Assembly: GCF_009363615.1 (NCBI RefSeq) | Contig: NZ_CP045384.1 | Location: 1 to 64,000 of the forward strand | Length of the DNA: 64,000 nucleotides | Direction: 5' to 3' | Origin: Ruegeria sp. THAF33 | Lineage (GTDB): Bacteria; Pseudomonadota; Alphaproteobacteria; Rhodobacterales; Rhodobacteraceae | In this document: positions 1 to 10,193 of the stretch, piece by piece | Layout of the letters: every line of letters begins with the position of its first letter | Numbering within the stretch: position 1 is the stretch's first letter | Notes under the pieces: generated by a model | What the model was told of the DNA's origin: nothing | What the model saw: the letters and a program-made list of their open reading frames with translations, nothing else | Databases searched by the model: none | Translations under genes and position numbers: made by a program

Positions 1-1386
1 ATGACACAAGAGAAATGGGGACTACTGCGTAACAAGTTGCTGAAGGCCATCGGTCGGAACAATTATACGACCTGGATCGAGCCTTTGGAATTCAAGGAGC
101 TTCAGGACGGCGTGGCGGTTTTCTCGGTGCCGACTAATTTCATGGGCAATTACGTCAGCCAGAATTTTGCGGACCTCATTTTATACGAGCTGAACACCGC
201 AGGTGAAACTGTGCAGCGTCTGGATTTCCGCGTCGCCGCAAACTCGCCTGCCCGGCCCAAGCCAGCTGTCGATACGCCGCCGGTGGCAAAGCCTGAACCT
301 GTCGCCGCGCCGAGCGAGGATCCGGCGCAGGATACATTGGAATCGCTTCAGGCCGCCCCGTTGGATTCCCGCTTTACCTTTGACAGTTTTGTCGTCGGCA
401 AGCCCAATGAACTGGCCCATGCGGCTGCGCGTCGGGTATCCGAGGGCGGGCCGGTGACCTTCAATCCGCTGGTTCTGTACGGCGGCGTAGGGCTGGGTAA
501 GACCCACTTGATGCATGCCATCGCATGGGAGCTGAAAACCAAACATCCGGAACTGAACGTTCTGTACCTGTCGGCGGAACAGTTCATGTACCGGTTCGTG
601 CAGGCCCTGCGCGAGCGTCGGATGATGGATTTCAAACACCTGTTCCGTTCGGTTGACGTTTTGATGGTTGATGACGTGCAGTTCATCGCCGGCAAGGATT
701 CCACTCAGGAAGAGTTTTTCCACACGTTCAACGCGCTGGTGGACCAGAACAAGCAGATCATCATCTCGGCCGACCGCGCCCCGGGCGAGATCAAGGATCT
801 GGAAGATCGGGTGAAATCCCGCCTGCAATGTGGTCTGGTGGTTGACCTGCACCCGACCGATTATGAACTGCGTCTGGGCATTTTGCAGAACAAGGTGCAG
901 CAATACAGCTCATCCTATCCGGACCTGACGATTGCCGATGGCGTTCTGGAATTCCTGGCGCATCGCATCTCGACCAATGTTCGGGTGCTGGAAGGTGCCC
1001 TGACCCGTCTGTTCGCCTTTGCCTCGCTGGTTGGTCGCGAGATCGACATGGAACTGACGCAGGATTGTCTGGCGGATGTGCTGCGCGCCTCGGAACGTAA
1101 GATCACCGTTGAAGAGATCCAGCGGAAGGTGTCCGAGTACTACAACATCCGGCTCTCTGACATCATCGGCCCGAAGCGCCTGCGTTCTTACGCGCGTCCG
1201 CGTCAGGTGGCGATGTATCTGTGCAAGCAGTTGACCAGCCGGTCGCTGCCCGAGATCGGCCGCCGTTTTGGCGGGCGCGATCACACGACGGTCATGCATG
1301 GCGTCAAGCGCATTGAAGAGTTGAAGCTGACCGATGGTCAGATCGCTGAAGATGTGGAAATGCTGCGCCGGTCGCTTGAAGCCTGA
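1..1386 (+). CDS. dnaA: Chromosomal replication initiator DnaA
   Basis: Initiator ATPase that binds DnaA boxes at oriC and melts the origin; cytoplasmic. The 461-residue protein has the expected domain order: an N-terminal helicase-loading domain, a variable proline-rich linker (about residues 80-115), an AAA+ domain with Walker A GGVGLGKT (161-168) and Walker B around DDVQF (223-227), and a C-terminal DNA-binding domain with the signature GRDHTTVMHG near residue 425. Length is normal for the family. The ATG is the first base of the window, so its upstream region and any adjacent oriC are not visible. A strong hairpin terminator follows, which separates it from dnaN. Confidence 0.98.
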   Translation: MTQEKWGLLRNKLLKAIGRNNYTTWIEPLEFKELQDGVAVFSVPTNFMGNYVSQNFADLILYELNTAGETVQRLDFRVAANSPARPKPAVDTPPVAKPEPVAAPSEDPAQDTLESLQAAPLDSRFTFDSFVVGKPNELAHAAARRVSEGGPVTFNPLVLYGGVGLGKTHLMHAIAWELKTKHPELNVLYLSAEQFMYRFVQALRERRMMDFKHLFRSVDVLMVDDVQFIAGKDSTQEEFFHTFNALVDQNKQIIISADRAPGEIKDLEDRVKSRLQCGLVVDLHPTDYELRLGILQNKVQQYSSSYPDLTIADGVLEFLAHRISTNVRVLEGALTRLFAFASLVGREIDMELTQDCLADVLRASERKITVEEIQRKVSEYYNIRLSDIIGPKRLRSYARPRQVAMYLCKQLTSRSLPEIGRRFGGRDHTTVMHGVKRIEELKLTDGQIAEDVEMLRRSLEA

Positions 1387-1404
1387 TCCGCGCCTCTAAT
1401 GCAG

Positions 1405-1441
1405 GAAACCGCCCCGGTTCCTCGGACCCGGGGCGTTTCTT
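1405..1441 (+). terminator. Rho-independent terminator after dnaA
   Basis: The arms cgccccgg (1410-1417) and ccggggcg (1428-1435) pair perfectly, extended by gaaac/gtttc flanks, with a loop of about 10 nt and a T-rich tail. It lies 19 nt after the dnaA stop. Confidence 0.85.
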
Positions 1442-1457
1442 GTGCGCATTAGTCCAC

Positions 1458-1518
1458 GGTTGGATCAGAACTGGTGCCTGTCAGGCACGCTGCCCTTGAC
1501 GCTGGACGCAATCCAACC
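1458..1518 (+). promoter_or_regulatory. Nested inverted repeats in the dnaN leader
   Basis: The outer arms ggttggat (1458-1465) and atccaacc (1511-1518) enclose an inner hairpin gtgcct-gtc-aggcac (1474-1488). A TTGACG hexamer (1496-1501) lies inside, without a clear -10 box at normal spacing. This could be a structured leader or part of the dnaN promoter. No DnaA box of the TTATCCACA type was seen in this gap. Confidence 0.35.
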
Positions 1519-1611
1519 CAGAAATCCGTAAAAAATCCTTGTGCCTCAGGGTGGAACCGCTAACGTGCCAGTCCCGCCCATGTCGGTACGCAAGTCAGAG
1601 GAATTGAGGGT

Positions 1612-2733
1612 ATGAAGATCAGCATCGAACGCGGCACCCTTCTCAAGGCCGTTTCGCAGGCCCAATCCGTTGTGGAACGTCGCAACACCATACCCATACT
1701 TGCGAATGTGTTGATCGAGGCGGAAGGTGATCAGGCGCTGTTTCGCGCGACCGATCTGGATATCGAAGTGGTCGACAAAGCCCCGGCGCAGGTCGAGAAA
1801 GCCGGTTCCACTACCGTGGCCGCGACCACCTTGCACGAGATCGTGCGAAAACTGCCCGACGGAGCGTTGGTCACGCTGACCGCCGACAGCGCGGCAGGGC
1901 GTCTGACGGTTGAGGCCGGTCGGTCAAATTTCTCGTTGGCGACGCTGCCGAAAGAGGATTTCCCGGTCATGGCGTCGTCGGAGTATCAATCAAATTTCAC
2001 GGCTTCGGCTGCCTTGCTGCGTCGGTTGTTCGACAAGTCGAAATTCGCAATCTCAACAGAAGAGACACGGTATTATCTGAATGGTGTCTACATGCATGTG
2101 GCCGCCGGATCCGATGGCGGCAAGGTGCTGCGCTGCGTGGCCACCGACGGCCACCGGCTTGCTCGGATCGATGCCGATTTGCCGGATGGTGCAGAGGGCA
2201 TGCCGGGCGTTATCGTCCCGCGGAAAACCGTGGGCGAACTGCGCAAGCTGCTGGACGATGATGAAATGGATATCGCGGTTTCGGTCAGCGAAACCAAGGT
2301 GCGTTTCGCCACGCCGGATATCACGCTGACCTCGAAGGTCATTGACGGAACCTTTCCCGACTACACGCGCGTTATCCCGCAAGGAAATACGCGCAAGCTG
2401 GAAGTGGATGCTGCCGAGTTCGCACAGGCCGTGGACCGGGTGGCAACGGTGTCTTCCGAGCGTTCGCGTGCGGTAAAGCTGCAACTGGATGGCGACAAGC
2501 TGGTCCTGTCGGTGAACGCTCCAGACAGTGGCGCGGCCGAGGAAGAACTGGCCGTCGCCTATGGTGATGAGCGTCTGGAGATCGGGTTCAATGCCAAATA
2601 TCTGCTGGAGATCGCGTCTCAGGTGGATCGAGAGAATGCGGTGTTCATGTTCAATTCAGCTGGCGACCCGACCCTGATGCGCGAAGGCAATGATCAGAGC
2701 GCGGTTTACGTCGTCATGCCAATGCGCGTCTGA
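1612..2733 (+). CDS. dnaN: DNA polymerase III beta sliding clamp
   Basis: Ring-shaped processivity clamp of the replicative polymerase. The 373-residue protein has the length and start (MKISIERGTLLKAVSQAQSV) typical of alphaproteobacterial DnaN, and ends with the conserved VYVVMPMRV tail that forms part of the clamp-binding pocket. The upstream gaggg before the ATG fits a ribosome site. recF follows after a short gap, which suggests joint transcription. Confidence 0.98.
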   Translation: MKISIERGTLLKAVSQAQSVVERRNTIPILANVLIEAEGDQALFRATDLDIEVVDKAPAQVEKAGSTTVAATTLHEIVRKLPDGALVTLTADSAAGRLTVEAGRSNFSLATLPKEDFPVMASSEYQSNFTASAALLRRLFDKSKFAISTEETRYYLNGVYMHVAAGSDGGKVLRCVATDGHRLARIDADLPDGAEGMPGVIVPRKTVGELRKLLDDDEMDIAVSVSETKVRFATPDITLTSKVIDGTFPDYTRVIPQGNTRKLEVDAAEFAQAVDRVATVSSERSRAVKLQLDGDKLVLSVNAPDSGAAEEELAVAYGDERLEIGFNAKYLLEIASQVDRENAVFMFNSAGDPTLMREGNDQSAVYVVMPMRV

Positions 2734-2792
2734 TCGCGCGGACGCGCGATGCCTACGGCGGGAGTATTTTTGAAAAGATGAAGGGAGGGGTC

Positions 2793-3890
2793 ATGGGATT
2801 GGCCCTGACCGAGCTTACGGTCTCGCATTTTCGGTCTCACAAGCTGGCGCGGTTGTCTCTGGACGGGCGACCGGTGGCGATTCACGGGCCGAACGGGGCG
2901 GGCAAGACCAATATTCTGGAAGCGGTATCCTTGTTTTCACCCGGTCGCGGAATGCGGCGGGCAAGCGCGGCCGAGATGACGCGGCGGCCCGAGGCGTTGG
3001 GCTGGAAACTGTCGGGACTGTTGCAATCGCAGGGTCAGAATTTCGAAATCGAAACCTGGTCTGAGGGTGGTGCAGCACGGCAGGTGAGGATTGATGGAAA
3101 ATCCGCCACCCAGATTGATCTGGGTAAACTTGCGCGGGTGGTCTGGCTGGTTCCATCCATGGACCGCCTGTGGATTGAAGGGGCCGAAGGCCGGCGCCGG
3201 TTTCTTGATCGCATTGCGCTCAGTTTTGATCCGTCTCATGCAGAGGCCTCGCTGACGTACGAAAAAGCAATGCGCGAACGGAACCGTTTGCTGAAAGAGC
3301 AGGTTCGGGACGAGCATTGGTATGCTGCGCTTGAGGGTCAGCTGGCAGAGATGGGGCATCGTATCCACGCAGCGCGATTGGCGGCGTTGAGTCATCTGCG
3401 GGTGGCGCAGGACCAGGCGGAAACGGCTTTTCCGTCTGCCGAGTTGGAATTGGTGCAAACCGAAGGCGCGATGCCGGAAACGGCTGAGGATTTGCGCGAG
3501 ACTTTGAATGAAAGCCGGTTCAGGGATCTGGCTGCGGGTCGGACTTTGGTTGGGCCGCATCGGTCAGACTTGTATGGCGTCTTTGCTGCCAAGGGTGTTC
3601 CCGCCAAGGATTGTTCGACCGGTGAGCAGAAGGCGCTGCTGGTTTCATTGATTCTGTCCAATGCCCGAGCTTTGGCCGCAATGGTGGGTGCGCCACCGAT
3701 CGTGTTGCTGGATGAGGTGGCTGCTCATCTGGACGCGGGTCGGCGCGCTTCACTTTATGACGAGATTTGTGCGTTGGGTGCTCAGGCCTGGATGACGGGC
3801 ACCGGGCCTGAACTGTTTGAGGAGTTGGGTGACCGGGCCCAGACGCTGATCGTGACCGAAGGCGATGAGGGGTCGGTCGTGGCGGCTTAG
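2793..3890 (+). CDS. recF: DNA replication and repair protein RecF
   Basis: SMC-like ATPase that helps load RecA at gapped DNA through RecOR. Walker A GPNGAGKT lies at residues 32-39, the ABC-type signature STGEQKALL and Walker B VLLDEVAAHLD in the C-terminal half; 365 residues is normal. An in-frame ATG exists at 2778, but aagggagg lies between it and 2793 and serves as the ribosome site for the later ATG, so 2793 is preferred. Its stop overlaps by 3 nt with the stop of the convergent AhpD-like gene. Confidence 0.95.
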   Translation: MGLALTELTVSHFRSHKLARLSLDGRPVAIHGPNGAGKTNILEAVSLFSPGRGMRRASAAEMTRRPEALGWKLSGLLQSQGQNFEIETWSEGGAARQVRIDGKSATQIDLGKLARVVWLVPSMDRLWIEGAEGRRRFLDRIALSFDPSHAEASLTYEKAMRERNRLLKEQVRDEHWYAALEGQLAEMGHRIHAARLAALSHLRVAQDQAETAFPSAELELVQTEGAMPETAEDLRETLNESRFRDLAAGRTLVGPHRSDLYGVFAAKGVPAKDCSTGEQKALLVSLILSNARALAAMVGAPPIVLLDEVAAHLDAGRRASLYDEICALGAQAWMTGTGPELFEELGDRAQTLIVTEGDEGSVVAA

Positions 3891-4453
3891 GCCGGTTCGT
3901 TGACTTTGCGCTCCCACAGGAAACCGCGCATGACTTCATCGACCGGTGTTTTGGCCATGTGGTTGACGTAGTTTGACATGGTTTTTTGTGCCAGGCCCAG
4001 CACCACGTCCAGAACCGCACGATGCGAATAGCCCGCGTCGAAGAACGCCTGAAGCTGTTCCTCGGTCGGGTTGCCACGGGTTTCCATCACTTGCAGGGTG
4101 AAGGTGCGCAGCGCTTCGAGCTTGGGCGAAGGCAGTGGGGTTTCATTGCGCAAAGCCTCAGTTATCTCGTCTGATACCTTCATCATCTTTGCGATGCCGG
4201 TGTGCGCGGGCACGCAGTAATGGCATTCGTTTTCCACATTGATGGTCTGCCAGACGACGGTCTTCTCATCGTTGTCAAAATCGGTCTGCAAGAACAGGCT
4301 GTGCAGAACTTGATAGCCTTCAAGGTGCTGTGGGCTTTCTGCCATTACCTTGTGCAGGCCCGGCAAACGGCCAAAGGCGGCCTGGGACTTTTCCAGCAGT
4401 GGTTTGGATGCTTCGGGTGCGGATTCGATATCATGAGACGGGAAAGTGGCCAT
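3887..4453 (-). CDS. AhpD-like carboxymuconolactone decarboxylase family protein
   Basis: Probable alkylhydroperoxidase-like oxidoreductase of 188 residues. It carries ECHYCVPAH, matching the E-C-x2-C-x3-H redox motif of AhpD-type proteins, in which the CxxC pair reduces peroxides and the His relays protons. An upstream in-frame start exists at 4510, but it lies inside the operator region; the ATG at 4453 has caggag just upstream on this strand. Divergently transcribed from a TetR regulator across a palindromic operator, so it is probably that regulator's target. The substrate is not known from sequence; some relatives act on quinone or organic peroxide stress. Confidence 0.85.
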   Translation of the reverse strand: MATFPSHDIESAPEASKPLLEKSQAAFGRLPGLHKVMAESPQHLEGYQVLHSLFLQTDFDNDEKTVVWQTINVENECHYCVPAHTGIAKMMKVSDEITEALRNETPLPSPKLEALRTFTLQVMETRGNPTEEQLQAFFDAGYSHRAVLDVVLGLAQKTMSNYVNHMAKTPVDEVMRGFLWERKVNEPA

Positions 4454-4497
4454 GTCGGAACTCCTGTTTTTGGCGCGATGGGTAGTATTTAGGGTTT

Positions 4498-4538
4498 CTT
4501 GAGTGATCACTCAAGTATATATTTGAGTAAACGTTCAA
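4498..4538. promoter_or_regulatory. TetR operator pair between divergent genes
   Basis: A perfect 18-bp palindrome, cttgagtgatcactcaag (4498-4515), is followed by a second imperfect copy, ttgagtaaacgttcaa (4523-4538). Both carry the half-site TTGAGT/ACTCAA or a close variant. The pair sits between the AhpD-like gene and the TetR gene, as expected for an autoregulated divergent operator. No footprint is available, so assignment to the adjacent regulator is an inference. Confidence 0.7.
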
Positions 4539-4547
4539 GAATTGGTG

Positions 4548-5126
4548 ATGCCGATGCCCCGAAAACCCGCATATGATCGCGACGCGTTGATCGAGAAGGC
4601 CCGTGACATCTTTTGGCGTCAGGGCTGGGCTGGTACGTCGCTGAAGGACCTTGAGCGGGAATTGAAGCTGAAACCTGGCAGTTTCTACGCGGCTTTCGGG
4701 TCGAAGGATGCGCTCTATGCGTTGACGCTGGAAAGCTACACGCAAGAAGGCGTGGCGCGCCTGAACGCCCTTGCTGAAAGACTGGGGCCGAAGGAAGCGC
4801 TCAAGGCGCAACCTCGTTTGGTCATCGAAGCGGTCGAGAACCCGGCAAAGGCTTGCATGTTGGCAAAGACATATGCCGAGTTGCAGGCGAAGGATCATGC
4901 GCTTGCGGATCAGGCCGCGCTTCACATGGCGGAAATGAAGGCGTGTTTCGCCGACCTGTTTCGCAGCGCCCAGGCTGCCGGTGAAATCCGGCCTGAACAT
5001 GACCCAGATCGGCTGGCGGCCCGGTATCAGTCGGACATTCTGGGGCTTCGGTTATCGGCCGAACGCAAGGATGTCGATGCGCTGGAAATCGCGGCGGATA
5101 TCGCTTCTGACATCGACCGGTTATGA
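4548..5126 (+). CDS. TetR/AcrR family transcriptional regulator
   Basis: Repressor of about 192 residues. The N-terminal helix-turn-helix domain (about residues 10-55) holds WAGTSLKDLERELKLKPGSF and the FYAAFGSKDALY recognition-helix region typical of TetR proteins; the C-terminal ligand domain is divergent. Start choice is uncertain: TTG 4542, GTG 4545, ATG 4548 and ATG 4554 are all in frame with no strong ribosome site, and the two ATGs are favoured. It probably represses itself and the divergent AhpD-like gene through the palindromes at 4498-4538. Ligand unknown; an oxidant or quinone-like compound would fit the target. Confidence 0.88.
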   Translation: MPMPRKPAYDRDALIEKARDIFWRQGWAGTSLKDLERELKLKPGSFYAAFGSKDALYALTLESYTQEGVARLNALAERLGPKEALKAQPRLVIEAVENPAKACMLAKTYAELQAKDHALADQAALHMAEMKACFADLFRSAQAAGEIRPEHDPDRLAARYQSDILGLRLSAERKDVDALEIAADIASDIDRL

Positions 5127-5183
5127 GGTGGATTCGGATGGGCAGAAAACGACCCGAGTACACACAAAATATTGGGGGATCGC

Positions 5184-5212
5184 GTGACAATCCCCACCAG
5201 AAAACGTATAAG
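5184..5212 (+). promoter_or_regulatory. Probable sigma-70 promoter of gyrB
   Basis: A -35-like GTGACA (5184-5189) and a -10-like TATAAG (5207-5212) are separated by exactly 17 nt, 28 nt before the gyrB ATG. This is a near-consensus housekeeping promoter. Start site not verified. Confidence 0.55.
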
Positions 5213-5240
5213 GTACCAAAATAATATAGGTACTGACTGA

Positions 5241-7658
<2,418 letters not shown>

Positions 7659-7768
7659 TCATGTTGTAGCAAGTTCCTTTGCCGAACAGACCTGCGAATG
7701 AAGTCGGATGAACAGCTTTATCTGACTGGTCCCTTGAAATTCTGGACTGATCATTCCACATCTATGCC

Positions 7769-8365
7769 ATGAACAAAGAAACCCTTCCAATTGCCGACAT
7801 CAAGTCGCCCGTAGGCCCGGGTAGGCCTCGTGCCTTTGACGAAGCCGATGCTTTGGAAAAAGCCTTGTGCGTATTTTGGCACAAGGGCTACGAGGCCGCG
7901 TCGGTGGACGATCTGACCAAGGCCATGGGTTTGAGCCGTTCCAGCTTCTATGGAACCTTCGGAAACAAGCAGGCATTGTTTCGCAAAGCCCTCAGCCACT
8001 ATTCAAGACGTGGTTTGAAAGCTTTGCACGACGTCGCGGACGCGGGCGGAGATGACCCCGTCGGCGCGATAATGGAAGCCTTGGCGAACCCGCAAGGAGG
8101 TCGTGACGGCTGCATGCTGATCAACTGCCTTACCGAGCTTGCCCCGCATGATGATGAAGTGGCCGATCTCGGACGCCACCATTTGGAGAGCATTGACAAA
8201 ATTATTGCGGAAGCGCTTGAGCCTTCAGATCCAAGTCTGGCGCTCGACAGGGCGCGCGCCTATGCCTCCCTTGCCATTGGCACACTAGCCTTGCGTAAGG
8301 CGGGCGTTCCCGCTGAGCAGATATCGCAAACCCTGAAACAAGCCCGGTTGGTGATTTCACCATAA
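7769..8365 (+). CDS. TetR/AcrR regulator upstream of an Old Yellow Enzyme
   Basis: A 198-residue TetR-type repressor. After an N-terminal leader, GRPRAFDEADALEKALCVFW starts the helix-turn-helix domain, with MGLSRSSFYGTFGNKQALF as the recognition region (about residues 20-70). The C-terminal domain holds cysteines around GCMLINCL, which could sense electrophiles as in NemR-type regulators; that role is inference. It is co-oriented with an OYE-type reductase gene 122 nt downstream, and a palindrome before that gene is the likely operator. A weaker tgga/tcca pair at 7743-7758 just before this gene may be an autoregulatory site. Confidence 0.88.
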   Translation: MNKETLPIADIKSPVGPGRPRAFDEADALEKALCVFWHKGYEAASVDDLTKAMGLSRSSFYGTFGNKQALFRKALSHYSRRGLKALHDVADAGGDDPVGAIMEALANPQGGRDGCMLINCLTELAPHDDEVADLGRHHLESIDKIIAEALEPSDPSLALDRARAYASLAIGTLALRKAGVPAEQISQTLKQARLVISP

Positions 8366-8430
8366 GGTCTCCCGCCACCATTACGAAATGAAACCTAACA
8401 CAAACTCAAACAAGAGACAGTGAGCACAAT

Positions 8431-8450
8431 ATTGGACTAGTTGGTCCAAT
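8431..8450. promoter_or_regulatory. Palindromic operator before the OYE reductase gene
   Basis: The arms attggac (8431-8437) and gtccaat (8444-8450) are perfect inverted repeats with a 6-nt spacer, 38 nt before the reductase start. Size and position fit a TetR-family operator; binding by the upstream regulator is inferred. Confidence 0.65.
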
Positions 8451-8487
8451 AATATCTGAACGAAGTTTACCAAAGAAGGAAGCAGCA

Positions 8488-9594
8488 ATGGCTGATGAAA
8501 AACTGTTCTCGGGCATCAAAGCTGGCGCAATCGAGCTGAAGAACCGCATTGTCATGGCGCCACTTACCCGTAACCGGGCAAGAGCTGAGGATGACAGTGT
8601 CCATGAATTGCAGGCCGAGTACTACGCGCAGAGGGCAGCTGCTGGTCTGATCATCACGGAAGCATCGCAAATCTCGCCCCAAGGCAAAGGCTATGCCTGG
8701 ACGCCCGGCATTTATTCCAAAGCACAAATCGACGGCTGGAAAAAAGTGACTGAGGCCGTCCATGCCAAAGACGGGAAGATCGTGATCCAGCTTTGGCATG
8801 TCGGACGGATTTCGCATTACAGCTTGCAGGAGGGTGGTGAAGCCCCTGTTGCGCCATCCGCAATTGGCGCTAAGGCCAAGACGTTTGATGGTGAGCAGTT
8901 TGTTGAAACTTCCGAACCGCGGGCTCTGGCCATCGAAGAAATTGCTGACATCGTTGCGGACTACCGGAGGGCCGCGGAAAACGCCAAAGAGGCTGGTTTC
9001 GACGGTGTAGAGGTCCATGCAGCCAACGGATACCTTATCGATCAGTTCCTGCGCGACGGGTCGAACAAGCGTGAAGACGAATACGGTGGTCCTGTTGAGA
9101 ATAGAGCGCGATTCTTGAAAAAGGTGATGGACGCTGTTGTCGACGTGTGGGGCGCCGACCGCGTCGGTGTCCGCCTCAGCCCGTTCTCGGACGCTAACAA
9201 CATTTTCGACAGCGATCCACAGGCGACATTCTCGCATGCGATCAAATTGTTGAATAGCTATGGGTTGGCCTATCTCCATCTCGTAGAAGGGCAGACCGGC
9301 GGCCCGCGCGATATTCCTGAAGGTGGTGACCTAAAGGCGCTCTATGAATTGTTTGACGGAGTTAAAATGGGCAACAACGCTTATGACCGAGACATGGCGA
9401 TTGAAGCGGTCGAGACCGGCGCCGTCGATCTGGTGGCCTTTGGTCGGCCGTTTATTTCCAACCCGGATCTTGTGAACCGGCTGGAGAAAGACGCCGCACT
9501 GAATGAGCTCGATCCAACCACTCTCTACGGCGGCAATGAAAAAGGGTATAACGATTATCCGGCACTGGAAGAGGAAGCAGTCGCCGCAGAGTGA
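8488..9594 (+). CDS. Old Yellow Enzyme family alkene reductase (NemA-like)
   Basis: FMN-dependent NAD(P)H enoate or electrophile reductase of 368 residues, cytoplasmic. The TIM-barrel motifs are clear: GLIITEASQISPQG, VIQLWHVGRIS, then HAANGYLIDQFLRDGSN, whose His and Asn bind the substrate carbonyl and whose Tyr donates the proton, followed by the FMN-phosphate region VDLVAFGRPFISNPDL. The gene has aaggaag before the ATG. Regulation by the TetR protein encoded upstream is likely. Related enzymes reduce N-ethylmaleimide, nitrate esters or alpha,beta-unsaturated carbonyls; the native substrate here cannot be told. Confidence 0.93.
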   Translation: MADEKLFSGIKAGAIELKNRIVMAPLTRNRARAEDDSVHELQAEYYAQRAAAGLIITEASQISPQGKGYAWTPGIYSKAQIDGWKKVTEAVHAKDGKIVIQLWHVGRISHYSLQEGGEAPVAPSAIGAKAKTFDGEQFVETSEPRALAIEEIADIVADYRRAAENAKEAGFDGVEVHAANGYLIDQFLRDGSNKREDEYGGPVENRARFLKKVMDAVVDVWGADRVGVRLSPFSDANNIFDSDPQATFSHAIKLLNSYGLAYLHLVEGQTGGPRDIPEGGDLKALYELFDGVKMGNNAYDRDMAIEAVETGAVDLVAFGRPFISNPDLVNRLEKDAALNELDPTTLYGGNEKGYNDYPALEEEAVAAE

Positions 9595-10193
9595 TACATC
9601 GCTCTTAACCCCTTAGCGACGGGCTATACCAAGCAAAGTGAGCGCGCCGGGTTGGACGCGCTCACCCAGCAACTACGGAGATCTCTATTCTTAAGGCGAG
9701 GGCCTATCACAAGCCTGAAAATGAACTGCTGCCATATGATCAAGTTGGAATTTATCCTATCAGGATGCATCCTTGTTTGAGAGGCGCCCGGTTTTAGTTG
9801 AGGGAGACGTGCAGTGGCTACAATCAATTGAACGCGTTTCTCGAGCCGCGCAGTGTCGTCAGTAAAACGTGCAAAATAATTCAGTCTTTTGGCGTAGTCT
9901 TTGCGGTTACGGCCCCTTGCGTTGCTGAATCCCGCAAAGGTCCTCCTTAGGAACCTTGGGTTCTATGCAGCCTTTCTTGCTTGGACTTTCGCAAATGTCT
10001 GCGATGCGCAGAAAGCGGGCTGTGCAAAGTCGTCCGGATTCGTCAATTCTTGCAATCTTCAATGGCTTTCAACGCTGTAAAGCTTTCGGACCAAGTCCAA
10101 TCATTCGAGTTCAACGTCGCTTTGTACCTCTGAATGTGACATCAAGGATTGACCCTAGAACACTTTGCATCGGCTGCGATACGACGTGTTTGA
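9595..10193. other. Intergenic region without a recognised gene
   Basis: 599 nt. It holds the hairpin at 9638-9665 near its left end. On the minus strand one reading frame stays open from about 9950 to 9624 without a clear start, preceded by a good ribosome-site-like aaggagg (complement of 9942-9948). No family was recognised in it and no gene is called. Confidence 0.4.
9638..9665 (+). terminator. Stem-loop after the OYE gene
   Basis: The arms gtgagcgcg (9638-9646) and cgcgctcac (9657-9665) pair over 9 bp with a 10-nt loop, 44 nt after the reductase stop. There is no T-run, so it may be an imperfect terminator or an mRNA-stabilising hairpin. Confidence 0.5.

Noticed and set aside
1387..1611. 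oriC between dnaA and dnaN
   Set aside because: No TTATCCACA-type boxes or AT-rich unwinding element were visible; the nested repeats do not match an origin.
9624..9827. 67-codon minus-strand frame downstream of the OYE gene
   Set aside because: No start with a ribosome site in the open frame and no recognised motif; kept only as a comment in the gap entry.
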